Shown here piece after piece: positions 37,559 through 47,111 of a stretch of 64,000 nt of DNA. The number at the start of each line of letters is the position of its first letter. Position 1 is the stretch's first letter. Under the pieces are notes generated by a model. That model saw only the letters and a program-made list of their open reading frames with translations. It had not been told where the DNA came from and did no database searches. Position numbers and translations under genes: made by a program. This DNA is from Oscillospiraceae bacterium (GTDB lineage: Bacteria; Bacillota; Clostridia; Oscillospirales; Ruminococcaceae): the NCBI GenBank assembly GCA_017415165.1, contig JAFQIY010000043.1, forward strand, positions 1-64,000, in the 5' to 3' direction.

Positions 37559-38658
37559 CTCAAGCAGCTCCTGCTGTCGTAAAATTCCTGCCAGATTCCT
37601 CCGAATTTTTCCGCACGGAGTTTTACAGCACCCTGATAATATTCTCTTAGTTTGGAAAGGTCATCCTTGCTTTCCTTCATTACAGCACCCAGAAGATTTT
37701 CAGTAAGCTTGTTCATTGAAATCTTTCCGTCACCGTAATATTCCGCAGTAAGCGCCGATTGGAAATATACTGAAACGGCTTCAGCCGTACTCATAACACA
37801 GGACATTTTCGGTACGCTTGCTTTCAAAGACGAAACACCGCTTCGAAGCTCGTTGAAGACACAAGCCAGTACGTCAGCAGCTTCATTGTCGGCGTGCATT
37901 TCTATACCTGATTCCGCAAGCAGCTTTGCGCATTGTTCACGGATAATTTTTGCTTCAAGTGCCGCACTTTTTACAGGCTCAACCGTTTCAAAGTTGAAAC
38001 GTCTTTTCAGCGCCGAAGACATCTCGTTAACACCCTTGTCCCTTGTATTTGCCGTGCCGATAATGTTGAAGCCGCCTGCCGCAAACAGTAACCCCTCATC
38101 ACCTGAAAGCTCGGGAATGTTCATAACCTTGTCGCTCATAATTGAAATAAGGGTATCCTGAACTTCAAGCGGACAACGGGTGATTTCCTCAAATCTCGTA
38201 ATCATTCCCTTGCTCATGCCTGTGTAAACAGGCGCGGGAATAAGCGCTTCCTTTACAGGTCCTTTTGCAAGCAGCATTGCATAGTTCCAGGAATATTTGA
38301 TGTTGTCCTCTGTAGTACCTGCCGAGCCTTGAACAGTATTTGTGGAACAGCCGCAAACCGCCGCCGAAAGGAGCTCGGAAAGCATAGTTTTAGCCGTACC
38401 GGGTTCTCCAACCAGCATAAGTCCTCTGTTGCCTGCAAGAGTAACAACCGCACGCTCAACCAACGCATCATCGCCATAAAACTTTTTTGTTATCTCAACA
38501 CCGCTCACAGGCTTTTCCGTACCTATAATAAAATCTCGTACAGCTTTCGGGGAAAGCCGCCAGCCTTCAGGCTTTCTGCTGTTTCTGTCAGCTTCAGCAA
38601 GTGCTGCAAGTTCGTCTTTGTATCTATCTTCCGCAAGAGGTTTCTGTATTTTCATCAA
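37555..38658 (-). CDS. MoxR-family AAA+ ATPase (YehL-like)
   Basis: 367 residues. Walker A is GEPGTAKTM near 87, with the ITRCPLEVQDTLISIMSD region of MoxR proteins and sensor NIIGTANTRDKGVNEMSSALKRRF near 210. The start MMKIQKPL leaves two equivalent ATGs (38658, 38655). MoxR ATPases act as chaperones together with VWA partners, here encoded two genes downstream. It lies 12 bases after the DUF4132 gene. Confidence 0.88.
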   Translation of the reverse strand: MMKIQKPLAEDRYKDELAALAEADRNSRKPEGWRLSPKAVRDFIIGTEKPVSGVEITKKFYGDDALVERAVVTLAGNRGLMLVGEPGTAKTMLSELLSAAVCGCSTNTVQGSAGTTEDNIKYSWNYAMLLAKGPVKEALIPAPVYTGMSKGMITRFEEITRCPLEVQDTLISIMSDKVMNIPELSGDEGLLFAAGGFNIIGTANTRDKGVNEMSSALKRRFNFETVEPVKSAALEAKIIREQCAKLLAESGIEMHADNEAADVLACVFNELRSGVSSLKASVPKMSCVMSTAEAVSVYFQSALTAEYYGDGKISMNKLTENLLGAVMKESKDDLSKLREYYQGAVKLRAEKFGGIWQEFYDSRSCLR

Positions 38659-38670
38659 TGTCCCTCCAAA

Positions 38671-41600
38671 TCAATCAAGAATAGTTTCAAGTGTATTCAG
38701 ACAACAGCTGATAAAACGATTGCTTATTTCCATAGGTGAAACAGCGTCATATTCACTGTAGGAGCCAGGCTGTTCGTCCTCTTCAGGAAGATTGTAAATA
38801 TAAATATTTGTAAGCTCAACGGTTTCAGCATAATCCTGTCCCATATACATTCCTTCAAAACCGAATTTTATGCCGATTCCGAGAACTCTGTCCTGAATGT
38901 GATAGCCAGTAAATCCGCCGCCGTCCTCAACAGTGCTTCTGATAAAGTTGTGTTTTTTAGCCGCATTGTTCATCGACGAAACAGTAAAGGTTCTGCCATT
39001 GTATTTGCTGATATAATTTTTCTCATCAACATCCTCTGTACCAAGAGTAATAACATTTGCCGAAATCTGTGCAAAAGGCTGTACGATTTCATAGTCGGAC
39101 AACTGTTCAAGCCACGCGTCAATTATGTCCTGTTCAAGTTCAATGGGATGAACAAGTGAAATTACAGCGTTTTCGGGAAGCTCAAAGATATCATCATTTT
39201 CATCACAGAAGCTTCCATCATCGCTGTATCGGAAAGTTGCCCCAAGCTTGCCATCATTGTATACACCCCATACAAGAGTGCAGGCAAAACGCTGCATAAC
39301 AGGGTTGTCAACAAACAGTCTGCTCCAGGATTCTGTATCCCAGGTTCTGCCGTTTCTGAATACTGCTTCAAGACGTGTTTTCTGTGCCGCAGTAACGGCC
39401 TTGAGCTGTTTTTTCAGCTCGGAAACATATTTCTTTGCTTCCTCCGCCTTAACTGCATCGTCAGCCGCCGCAGGCTTAGGGAGAGACTTTACAGACTTCT
39501 GTTTTTCATTGTCAAAGAATGAAATTGAAAAATCAGGCATAAGTGACAAAGTGAATGTACGTGCACCGTAATCAATAACAGCCTCTCCGTTTTTGTCAAG
39601 ACCAAGAGTCGGAACAATTTTGTCAGCAAGTACATCTTCTGGAAGGTCAAGTGCCTTTGCTGCATATGTAAACGCTGCCTTTGCCGCTTTCTTGACCTGA
39701 TTGTGTGGGAACTTTGCTGAAATGTCATTTACCATCATAAGTGCTGTACTTCCACCATTTATAGCAACAGCATTGATTACAAATGCACCAAGCGCACCTC
39801 TCTGTGCCTCTGCCCAAGACGCAATCTGCTTTTTCAGCGCAAGTATCTGCGTGTCGGAAGCGTAAATGCAGTAAGGCACCATAATCATCTTAGTCTTGTT
39901 ATCAGCGCCCTTTTCAAGCCAGTCCTGATAAATATTTTCAATACAGGTGTGCAGGTCAGGAGCATAAAGCTTCGCCGCAAGCTTGTCGCATACGGAAATT
40001 CTGTACGGCTCGGAAAGACAGAAGTATTCGCTGATGATGTAGCGTACCAATTCCTTTGAAGCTGTGCCGTTAAGGTCTGCATAGCGTACATCTGCAAAAT
40101 ATTCCTCAGGAATAAATGCAGCCTTTTTTACAGCTGCAGGATTAGGATTTTCAGCAACATATTCCTCAGCAAGCTCGTTTGTGGAGAAAGTGAAATCCTT
40201 GCCGTATTTCTTATTGTTGTCCCACTTCTTTATAATAGCTTCAGCCTGTACAAGTGCGTCACCCTTAAGCTTCGGAAGCGTAGACTCAAGATGTTCACGG
40301 AAATCATCTTCACCTGCCGAAATTATATCGGAAGCAACCTTGCGGACATTCTTCGATTTGCTCTTCATCATCAGCATAAGAGTGTCAATATCCTTGCAGC
40401 CCGATTTCTTATAAAGCATATCAGCCCAGTATGCTGCTGACTTTGCGTCATCCTTGATTTTACTGTAAAAAGCAATTGCTTCAGGCATATTTTCTTTTAT
40501 AACTTCGCTCATCATGTTATAAGCAAATTTACATTCACTTTGATAAAAGTCATTGCTTAATGTGCCGCAAAGAAAATATGTGTTAAGGCTGATACCTCTT
40601 TCAAATAAAAGCTTCAGACTATCCTTTGCTGAACAGCCAAGTACCTCATTTCTTGCGGAGCAGAAAATGCTGATGATTACAGCAGCACTGCTGTAATTTG
40701 CAACATTGCCGTGATACTCGGCAGATTTTATGAAAGTGTATATAATATCAGCTGCTTTCCGACTGTAATCATAAAGTGCAGAAAATGCTTTTATAACCGT
40801 ATTTGCATCATATCTTGCAAAGCTTTTGTCTTCAAAACGCAGCATTTCTGCCGCTTTTTCACAATCCCTGTTAATTTCATGTGCAAGAACACGTCCCGAT
40901 TTAAAATTATTAGCTGAGCTTTCTTTTTCAACTGAAACGCTGAAATATTCGCTTATATATACAAGCATTTCCGTGAAATACTGCTCATATAAATCAAGAA
41001 GATCTTTTCCGTTTCCGTCTTTCAGCGCCATACCAAGAGGATATGCCAGCATACAAAGCTCATCAATTCTTTTTTCCGTGTTGTGCTTTACAATCTCATC
41101 CGCAGCTGCCTTGTTTCCTGCAAACAGCTTCATAATCCTTGCAATCGGGTTGTCATTTTCCTCGCTTTTATTTCCTCCGTTTACTTTTGCAGCGGCAACG
41201 CTCATCATCCACGGCAAAAGTTTGTCATAGCTTTCCGCTGCACGTGCCGAGTATTCGGCGCATTCCTCCGAACCAAGCTTTTTCGTTACGCCTGCATACA
41301 TATAATAATCCAGAACGCCAAGTTCTTCCGCAAGTTCTTCAAGTCCGTTAGCATTTACCCTCCAAAGGTTCATTATGTTTGAAGAATGCTTCATAAGTTC
41401 GCGAAGCCTGTCTTCAAAACGTTTGTCAAGCTTGTAAATCATTCTGAAAAGAATAGCTGCCTTGCTTCCGCCTACCTTATGTGAGTAATTCAGAATTTCT
41501 TCTGACAATCCTTTTATATTTCCTTTTCCATCAAGAATCATATATCCTGCAATGTAAAAAGCCATGTGCATAGTGTGTGAAGTTTCTTGAGGTCGCACAA

Positions 41601-42042
41601 TTATGCTTTTCAGATATTCAGGGGTAATAAACTTTTCCGCATCTTCCGTCATAGCTTCATAAATATCGCGGGAAATATTCATATAATTTTCTCCCGCTAA
41701 TACATTGCCAATATTAGTCAGACCATCATTCAATATATCTTTAAGTGTAAAGCCAATACGTTTCAGAAGTTTCGGGTCACGTCCGGAAAAAAGACCGCCC
41801 TTATTAAGTCTTGCAAAGGTACGCAAACATCTCTTTGCCATCTCTGCGCCATCTCCGCCTAACTCCTCAACCAATACCTTCGGATACTCCCACAGCCACA
41901 GTATATGTTCAGGAATCTTATCAAATTTTGAGTCGTCTCCAAGAACGTATTCCTCAGCTTCAGTAGGGAAAACCGATACCCTGCCTACAATATTATTCTG
42001 AACTATTTTCTTCCATATCTCATAAATCATCTGTGCGTTCAT
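38671..42042 (-). CDS. DUF4132 (YehI-like) giant protein
   Basis: 1123 residues, cytoplasmic. The N-terminal 700 residues are helical, HEAT-like repeats (KNVRKVASDIISAGEDDFREH). The C-terminal DUF4132 domain lies from about 880 (FARTLVWGVY-like LVWGVYNDG, ISLVHPIEL, QPFAQI, YHIQDRVLGIGIKFGFEG). E. coli YehI and MolR have the same domain. First and largest gene of the operon. Start: ATG 42042 with GGGAGG upstream; the earlier ATG 42087 is upstream of the transcription start. Confidence 0.83.
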   Translation of the reverse strand: MNAQMIYEIWKKIVQNNIVGRVSVFPTEAEEYVLGDDSKFDKIPEHILWLWEYPKVLVEELGGDGAEMAKRCLRTFARLNKGGLFSGRDPKLLKRIGFTLKDILNDGLTNIGNVLAGENYMNISRDIYEAMTEDAEKFITPEYLKSIIVRPQETSHTMHMAFYIAGYMILDGKGNIKGLSEEILNYSHKVGGSKAAILFRMIYKLDKRFEDRLRELMKHSSNIMNLWRVNANGLEELAEELGVLDYYMYAGVTKKLGSEECAEYSARAAESYDKLLPWMMSVAAAKVNGGNKSEENDNPIARIMKLFAGNKAAADEIVKHNTEKRIDELCMLAYPLGMALKDGNGKDLLDLYEQYFTEMLVYISEYFSVSVEKESSANNFKSGRVLAHEINRDCEKAAEMLRFEDKSFARYDANTVIKAFSALYDYSRKAADIIYTFIKSAEYHGNVANYSSAAVIISIFCSARNEVLGCSAKDSLKLLFERGISLNTYFLCGTLSNDFYQSECKFAYNMMSEVIKENMPEAIAFYSKIKDDAKSAAYWADMLYKKSGCKDIDTLMLMMKSKSKNVRKVASDIISAGEDDFREHLESTLPKLKGDALVQAEAIIKKWDNNKKYGKDFTFSTNELAEEYVAENPNPAAVKKAAFIPEEYFADVRYADLNGTASKELVRYIISEYFCLSEPYRISVCDKLAAKLYAPDLHTCIENIYQDWLEKGADNKTKMIMVPYCIYASDTQILALKKQIASWAEAQRGALGAFVINAVAINGGSTALMMVNDISAKFPHNQVKKAAKAAFTYAAKALDLPEDVLADKIVPTLGLDKNGEAVIDYGARTFTLSLMPDFSISFFDNEKQKSVKSLPKPAAADDAVKAEEAKKYVSELKKQLKAVTAAQKTRLEAVFRNGRTWDTESWSRLFVDNPVMQRFACTLVWGVYNDGKLGATFRYSDDGSFCDENDDIFELPENAVISLVHPIELEQDIIDAWLEQLSDYEIVQPFAQISANVITLGTEDVDEKNYISKYNGRTFTVSSMNNAAKKHNFIRSTVEDGGGFTGYHIQDRVLGIGIKFGFEGMYMGQDYAETVELTNIYIYNLPEEDEQPGSYSEYDAVSPMEISNRFISCCLNTLETILD

Positions 42043-42078
42043 TTTTCTCTGCCTCCCGAACAAATATACAATACTTAT

Positions 42079-42107
42079 ATTATACAATTCATAGTATACT
42101 TTGTCAA
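42079..42107 (-). promoter_or_regulatory. Promoter of the DUF4132-MoxR-VWA operon
   Basis: Perfect consensus on minus: TTGACA (42102-42107), 17-base spacer, TATAAT (42079-42084). A strong sigma-A promoter about 30 bases before the ribosome site. Confidence 0.88.
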
Positions 42108-42358
42108 TGTTCTTATAAAATCTTTTATTTATCTATAATTTAATCATAAATGATTTGGACAGAGAACTGTTTTCTGAAGAAATAATTGATATTACAGATA
42201 CATAGTATTAAAAGCAACATTCATGTACATTTTAATATAGAACTATTAGCAACTATATATGCGTTACTTATATTATAACATATGGGGTGGGAAAAAATTT
42301 GTACAGGCATTATTTGGAAGTTGATTATATGGCAAACAAATGCAAATATCAAAAGCGG
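42108..42358. other. Gene-free spacer
   Basis: AT-rich DNA between the operon promoter and the right-hand direct repeat. I see no ORF with a ribosome site, no RNA motif and no repeat in it. Confidence 0.4.
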
Positions 42359-42385
42359 TTAGCACTCTTTCCTCAAGAGTGCTAA
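42359..42385. promoter_or_regulatory. CIRCE-type palindrome (HrcA box) or terminator
   Basis: TTAGCACTC-N9-GAGTGCTAA, perfect arms, followed by TTTTT. It faces no chaperone gene directly: the DUF4132 operon promoter is 250 bases away on the minus strand, and clpB is 1.7 kb to the right. Confidence 0.6.
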
Positions 42386-42478
42386 TTTTTACTATCTATC
42401 CATAAAAATATCACAATTTATACACAATATATAGCTATACTATAATTGCAGAGAAAAGAAAAAAAGAGCCTTGGAAAG
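42359..42478 (+). repeat. Right copy of ~120-bp direct repeat
   Basis: Second copy of the repeat at 19604-19722, same orientation, 125 bases from the 3' end of ssrA. Compared with the left copy it has a different palindrome loop (TCCTC for AAATT), one T for C and one extra A. Confidence 0.88.
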
Positions 42479-42490
42479 CCAAGACTCTTT
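42463..42490 (-). terminator. Second terminator downstream of ssrA
   Basis: On minus AAAGAGTCTTGG/CCAAGGCTCTTT with a 4-base loop and TTTTTTTC. It spans the right boundary of the direct repeat, so half the stem is shared with the left copy and half is not. Confidence 0.75.
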
Positions 42491-42553
42491 GCCACATTTG
42501 CATATAGGCAAAATAGTTGAGTGCGTGATAAGGTGTGTTACCGAGCAAAAAAT

Positions 42554-42582
42554 ATCCGTCTCCCACAAAGTGAGAAACGGAT
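42554..42582 (-). terminator. ssrA terminator
   Basis: Minus-strand ATCCGTTTCTC/GAGACGGAT stem followed by ATTTTTTGC, about 20 bases beyond the mature tmRNA 3' end. Confidence 0.85.
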
Positions 42583-42602
42583 TGGCTGCACGGGTGCCGT
42601 GC

Positions 42603-42952
42603 TGGTGGAGATGACGGGAATCGAACCCGTGTCCGAAAACCCATCCGCACAACTTTCTACGAGCGTAGTTTGTCATTGACATTCCCTCGCATAGCCGTGG
42701 ACAAACACACCGCTATGCTCAGTAGCCTGCAATACATTACACGGACGCAGGCACTTCCGTGTAACGTTCACCACTAGTCGGCGCCTGATCCGAAGCCGTG
42801 GTACTCAACGGTCAGACGAGCAGCAATTAAGCAGCTGCTAATTCAAAATTATTGTTGTCGTCTAATTTTAAAACGTGCGCCTTTTTAAGAGATTTGCGCT
42901 TCTCTGCTCGCTTATCGTGTTTCAGAATCCCCGTCGAAACCTTTACATCCCC
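42603..42952 (-). ncRNA. ssrA: Transfer-messenger RNA (tmRNA)
   Basis: One-piece tmRNA of about 350 nucleotides. The 5' end GGGGATGTAAAGGTTTCGAC and the 3' tRNA-like end, with TTCGATTCCC T-loop and encoded CCACCA, are unmistakable. The tag frame (42827-42862) ends DDNNNFELAAA then TAA; the exact resume codon is not certain. It rescues stalled ribosomes together with SmpB, whose gene is 24 bases upstream on the same strand. ssrA 3' regions are common integration sites for genomic islands, which is relevant to the nearby direct repeat. Confidence 0.95.
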
Positions 42953-42957
42953 ATATT

Positions 42958-42975
42958 ACGGAGCAAAAGCTCCGT
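42958..42975 (-). terminator. Hairpin between smpB and ssrA
   Basis: ACGGAGC/GCTCCGT with a TTTT loop. It may be a processing or partial termination signal, as ssrA has no obvious separate promoter here. Confidence 0.45.
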
Positions 42976-42976
42976 G

Positions 42977-43441
42977 TTATCTGTTCTGCTCCTTGATAGT
43001 GCGCTCAATATCACGCTTGGCAGCTCTTGCCGCCATATCGTCACGCTTGTCGTGGAGCTTTTTACCCTTGCAAAGACCGACCTGTACCTTAACCATTGAG
43101 CCCTTGAAGTAAATCGAAATAGGAATAAGCGTCAGCCCCTCCTGTTTCACCTTGCCAAGCAGCTGCATAATCTGCTTTTTGTGGAGCAGCAGCTTGCGTA
43201 CTCTCATCGGGTCACGGTTGAAGATGTTGCCGTGGTCGTAGGGAGAAACGTGCATACCCTTAATCCAGAGCTCGCCGTCATCAATCGAGCACCAGCTGTC
43301 CTTGAGATTGACGCCGCCTCTGCGGATAGACTTGACTTCCGTGCCCACAAGCTCAATGCCTGCCTCATAGCTGTCAAGGATAAAATATTCGTGCCTTGCC
43401 TTGCGGTTTTCAGCAATGGTTTTGAAAGAAGTCTTATCCAT
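42977..43441 (-). CDS. smpB: SsrA-binding protein
   Basis: 154 residues, normal length. [21 protein letters not shown] near 20-40, the [12 protein letters not shown] and [15 protein letters not shown] segments, and a basic tail ([11 protein letters not shown]) are those of SmpB. It binds tmRNA and brings it to stalled ribosomes. AAGGAGG precedes the ATG. It is directly followed by ssrA. Confidence 0.96.
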   Translation of the reverse strand: MDKTSFKTIAENRKARHEYFILDSYEAGIELVGTEVKSIRRGGVNLKDSWCSIDDGELWIKGMHVSPYDHGNIFNRDPMRVRKLLLHKKQIMQLLGKVKQEGLTLIPISIYFKGSMVKVQVGLCKGKKLHDKRDDMAARAAKRDIERTIKEQNR

Positions 43442-43467
43442 AGCAATTCCTCCTTGAGTAATAATTA

Positions 43468-43496
43468 ATTGTACTATATTTTCACGTCTTTGTCAA
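43468..43496 (-). promoter_or_regulatory. smpB promoter
   Basis: Minus-strand TTGACA (43491-43496), 17-base spacer, TACAAT (43468-43473). It probably also drives ssrA. Confidence 0.82.
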
Positions 43497-43507
43497 GGGC
43501 AAAAAAA

Positions 43508-43768
43508 TCAAACCGTCATAGCCGCAGCAACATACTCCTCCACAACCTCTTTAAAAGTAGAGGGCAGCACCATATTGTCCGCAAGCATCAGCATAAGCTT
43601 CTGCGTAAAGAATTCGTCAGTGCTTATCTCGGACAAGGTTGCGGTTTCGTCACCGAAAAGAGTAGAGTTGACAGTTATTCCGTAATGTGTAAATCCGTCT
43701 GAATTTGTGCTGAAAAGTATGTAGCGAAGCTTTCCTTTTGCAGTTTCAACTGTAGCGATGGTGTTCAT
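43508..43768 (-). CDS. DUF6514-like small protein
   Basis: 86 residues, no membrane segment. The pattern YGITVNSTLFGDETATLSEIS...FFTQKLMLMLADNMVLPSTFKEVVEEYV resembles a clostridial family of unknown function (DUF6514). GAAGGAGA precedes the ATG. Its upstream region carries a promoter and four Spo0A-box-like sites, so it may be under sporulation or stationary-phase control. Confidence 0.6.
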   Translation of the reverse strand: MNTIATVETAKGKLRYILFSTNSDGFTHYGITVNSTLFGDETATLSEISTDEFFTQKLMLMLADNMVLPSTFKEVVEEYVAAAMTV

Positions 43769-43812
43769 TGTTTATCTCCTTCAATCTTTTTATCTGTTGA
43801 CCAACAAATTAA

Positions 43813-43841
43813 ATTATATTGCAAATAATTCCGTTAATCAA
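43813..43841 (-). promoter_or_regulatory. Promoter of DUF6514-like gene
   Basis: Minus-strand TTGATT (43836-43841), 17-base spacer, TATAAT (43813-43818). Confidence 0.75.
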
Positions 43842-43850
43842 CAGTAAACT

Positions 43851-43887
43851 TTCGACACCATCCGACATTTTACGACAAAATTCGACA
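43851..43887 (-). promoter_or_regulatory. Four tandem Spo0A-box-like sites
   Basis: On the minus strand TGTCGAA, TGTCGTA, TGTCGGA and TGTCGAA occur at exactly 10-base steps (plus-strand starts 43851, 43861, 43871 and 43881). Two match the 0A-box core TGNCGAA. The nearest ends about 10 bases upstream of the -35 box of the DUF6514-like gene, the usual place for activation. Confidence 0.65.
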
Positions 43888-44064
43888 AATGTATGTATAG
43901 CTTTAACAAGTGCAGCAATGCTTTTTACAGCATAACAGCCAAAAATTACGTTTTGTAGGAATAAACGAAAAAAATTGTCGATTTTAAGCACTATTATGTG
44001 TTAAAATAAAATATTAATGCAACGCATCCGTTTCACGGACAAAACAGAAAGGTGGTTAAACATT

Positions 44065-46683
44065 ATGAACGCACAGAAATTCACCAAGAAATCACTTGAC
44101 GCAATCAATGAAGCACAGAGCATTGCTGTTGAATACAGCAATATGAATGTTGAACAGGAGCATCTTCTGCTGTCACTTTTAAGGCAGGAAAACGGACTTA
44201 TCCCTCAGCTTATAACCAAAATGGGTACGGACTCTTCCGCTTTTGAAAGCGTAATCGAAAAGCGTATCGGAGAAATTCCCAAGGTAACGGGAAGCGGACG
44301 TGAAGCAGGTACGGTATACATCACCCGTGATGTTGACAACACCCTTAACACCGCCGAAAATACAGCAAAAACAATGCACGACGAGTTTGTTTCTGTCGAG
44401 CATATTATGCTTGCACTTTTTGACACTGCAAACGACAAGCTGCAGAAGCTTTTTAAAGCCTTTGTTATTACGAAACCGAAATTTCTTGAAGTGTTAAAGG
44501 ACGTAAGAGGTAACCAGCGTGTTACAAGCGATAATCCGGAGGAAACATATGATGTGCTTAAAAAGTACGGTCAGGATTTGGTTGAGCTTGCACGTCAGAA
44601 CAAGCTTGACCCTGTAATCGGTCGTGACAGCGAAATCAGAAACGTAATCCGTATCCTCTCCCGAAAAACCAAGAACAACCCTGTTATCATCGGCGAGCCG
44701 GGTGTAGGTAAAACAGCAATCGTTGAGGGACTTGCCCTGCGTATCGTAAGGGGAGACGTGCCCGATAATCTTAAAGAGCGCAAGCTGTTCAGCCTTGATA
44801 TGGGCAGCCTGATTTCAGGTGCAAAGTTCAGAGGTGAGTTCGAGGAACGTCTGAAAGCCGTGCTGAACGAGGTCAAGAAGTCCGACGGACGAATTATTCT
44901 TTTTATTGACGAACTGCACACAATTGTCGGTGCAGGCAAATCTGACGGCGCAATGGATGCAGGCAACCTGCTTAAACCAATGCTTGCAAGAGGTGAGCTG
45001 CATTGTATCGGTGCAACAACCCTCGGCGAGTACAGCAAGTATATCGAAAAAGACCCTGCACTCGAAAGACGTTTCCAGCCTGTTATGGCTGACGAGCCAA
45101 CTGTTGAGGACACAATTTCAATCCTCCGTGGCTTAAAGGAGCGTTACGAGGTTTACCACGGCGTAAAAATTCAGGACTCCGCCCTTATCACAGCCGCAGT
45201 CCTCTCCAACAGATATATTACCGACCGTTTCCTTCCTGATAAGGCAATCGACCTTGTGGACGAAGCCTGCGCACTTATCAAAACGGAAATGGACTCTATG
45301 CCAGCGGAAATGGACGACCTTGCAAGAAAAATTATGCAGGACGAAATTGCGGAAACGGCACTGAAAAAAGAGGAAAGCAAGCTTGCCGCAGAGGAACTGG
45401 CGGAAATTCAGAGGGAACTGGCGGAAATGCGTGCGGAATTTGCGGAAATGAAAGCACGCTGGGAAAACGAAAAGACAACCATTTCCCGTTTGCAGAAGCT
45501 TCGTGAGGAAATTGAGAAAACCAATGCGGAAATTGCCGATGCTGAAAGAACTCACGATTTGAACAAGGCTGCCGAGCTGAAATACGGCAAGCTGCCGACA
45601 CTTAAAAAGGAACTTGAAGAAGCGGAAGCCGCTGCCGAAAAGCAGAAGGAGCAGGCTGACAACCTCCTCCGTGACAAGGTTACTGAGGAAGAAATCGCAC
45701 GAATTGTCGGCAGGTGGACAGGCATCCCTGTTTCCAAGCTTATGGAGGGCGAGCGTGAAAAGCTGCTCAACCTTGATAAAATTCTGCATCAGCGTGTAAT
45801 CGGTCAGGAAGAAGCCGTGCAGAAGGTAAGCGAAGCAATTCTCCGTTCCCGTGCAGGTATTCAGGACCCAGACCGCCCGATTGGCTCATTCCTCTTTATG
45901 GGACCGACTGGCGTCGGTAAAACCGAGCTTGCAAAGGCACTTGCCCAGTCACTTTTTGACGACGAGCACAATATCGTCCGTATGGATATGACCGAGTATA
46001 TGGAGAAGCACAGCGTCAGCCGCCTTATCGGAGCGCCTCCGGGTTACGTCGGCTATGACGAGGGCGGTCAGCTTACCGAAGCGGTACGCCGTAAGCCTTA
46101 TGCGGTAGTGCTTTTCGACGAGGTTGAAAAGGCACACCCTGACGTGTTCAACGTGCTGCTGCAAATTCTCGACGACGGACGTGTTACAGACTCACAGGGC
46201 AGAACAATCGACTTCAAGAACACAATCATCATTCTCACCTCAAACCTCGGCTCCGACTATATCCTTGACGGTATCGACGAAAACGGAGTAATCTCCGACG
46301 AGGCAAGAGAGCAGGTCAACCGCGTGCTGAAGGGACATTTCCGTCCCGAATTCCTGAACAGACTTGATGAAATCGTGTTCTACAAGCCGCTGACAAAAAC
46401 GGAAATTTACCCGATTATCGACCTTATGCTGAACGACCTCCGTGACCGTCTGAAGAGCAAACAGCTTGATATTTCGGTTACCGACGAGGCAAAGGAATAC
46501 ATCGTAAAGAACGGCTACGACCCGATTTACGGTGCACGTCCGCTCAAGAGATTTATCCAGCGTAAGCTTGAAACAATGATTGCAAGAACAATTATCGCCG
46601 ACGATATCGAGCCGTACTCCGTGCTGAAGGTTGACTCGGACGGAAATGACTTGACGCTTACAGCTGAAAAGAAAGCGGAATAA
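44065..46683 (+). CDS. clpB: ClpB disaggregase
   Basis: 872 residues. A double-Clp N domain is followed by AAA-1 with Walker [10 protein letters not shown] near 192, the M-domain coiled coil (about 400-510, rich in [19 protein letters not shown]), and AAA-2 with [14 protein letters not shown] near 615 and TSNLGS. It rescues aggregated proteins with DnaK. ATG 44065 fits AAAGGTGG 9 bases upstream; the first in-frame ATG at 44017 has none. No CtsR or CIRCE site is visible in the 250 bases upstream, which contain the Spo0A-like cluster and an AT-rich TTTTAAGCAC...TGTGTTAAAA near-palindrome. Confidence 0.95.
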   Translation: MNAQKFTKKSLDAINEAQSIAVEYSNMNVEQEHLLLSLLRQENGLIPQLITKMGTDSSAFESVIEKRIGEIPKVTGSGREAGTVYITRDVDNTLNTAENTAKTMHDEFVSVEHIMLALFDTANDKLQKLFKAFVITKPKFLEVLKDVRGNQRVTSDNPEETYDVLKKYGQDLVELARQNKLDPVIGRDSEIRNVIRILSRKTKNNPVIIGEPGVGKTAIVEGLALRIVRGDVPDNLKERKLFSLDMGSLISGAKFRGEFEERLKAVLNEVKKSDGRIILFIDELHTIVGAGKSDGAMDAGNLLKPMLARGELHCIGATTLGEYSKYIEKDPALERRFQPVMADEPTVEDTISILRGLKERYEVYHGVKIQDSALITAAVLSNRYITDRFLPDKAIDLVDEACALIKTEMDSMPAEMDDLARKIMQDEIAETALKKEESKLAAEELAEIQRELAEMRAEFAEMKARWENEKTTISRLQKLREEIEKTNAEIADAERTHDLNKAAELKYGKLPTLKKELEEAEAAAEKQKEQADNLLRDKVTEEEIARIVGRWTGIPVSKLMEGEREKLLNLDKILHQRVIGQEEAVQKVSEAILRSRAGIQDPDRPIGSFLFMGPTGVGKTELAKALAQSLFDDEHNIVRMDMTEYMEKHSVSRLIGAPPGYVGYDEGGQLTEAVRRKPYAVVLFDEVEKAHPDVFNVLLQILDDGRVTDSQGRTIDFKNTIIILTSNLGSDYILDGIDENGVISDEAREQVNRVLKGHFRPEFLNRLDEIVFYKPLTKTEIYPIIDLMLNDLRDRLKSKQLDISVTDEAKEYIVKNGYDPIYGARPLKRFIQRKLETMIARTIIADDIEPYSVLKVDSDGNDLTLTAEKKAE

Positions 46684-46687
46684 AACG

Positions 46688-46716
46688 AAAGACCGAGGGT
46701 TTCCTCGGTCTTTTTT
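46688..46716 (+). terminator. clpB terminator
   Basis: GACCGAGG/CCTCGGTC stem extended by AAA/TTT, GTTT loop, T6 run. Confidence 0.9.
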
Positions 46717-47080
46717 ATCCCGCAATAATACATTCAATAATATAGTTAAATGTAATGCAATGTATAACGAGAGCAAATAACGAAATGATTGTGTAAGTTA
46801 AATATCCAACAGTTTGTTTATAATTAGGACTTTGAGATTTATACGTTGAATGTAAACACATAATTGAATAAATAACATTTGCAATAGAAATTGGAAAAGG
46901 TATTAAAAATCCGCCGTTCCAATAGGCATTTTCTATCGTATCCAGTATTGGATTAGAATGGATAAATCTTGAAAAATCAGCATTTACAGAAGGAAGCTTA
47001 AATATTAAAGTCCATATTAAACTTATAAACAATAAAACGTTCAAGATTATCATAGTGGTTCTATGCTTCTTGTTTTTCAT
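46715..47080 (-). CDS. Small four-helix membrane protein
   Basis: 121 residues: helices at about 10-28 (MIILNVLLFISLIWTLIF), 55-75, and 92-115. No family recognised. ATG 47080 has AAGGAG 7 bases upstream; the longer frame upstream overlaps the phosphatase gene. Last gene of a minus-strand run. Confidence 0.6.
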   Translation of the reverse strand: MKNKKHRTTMIILNVLLFISLIWTLIFKLPSVNADFSRFIHSNPILDTIENAYWNGGFLIPFPISIANVIYSIMCLHSTYKSQSPNYKQTVGYLTYTIISLFALVIHCITFNYIIECIIAG

Positions 47081-47111
47081 TTTGTCACTCCTTATAATTA
47101 CGCATTGCGAA

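Noticed and set aside
42435-43112. ORFs across ssrA and its flank
   Set aside because: They lie in the structured tmRNA gene and its terminator.
43888-44064. CtsR or CIRCE control of clpB
   Set aside because: No GGTCAAA-type heptads or TTAGCACTC palindrome occurs in the upstream region.
45133-45789. 218-residue minus ORF inside clpB
   Set aside because: It is antisense to the ClpB M-domain and AAA-2 coding sequence and has no start signal.
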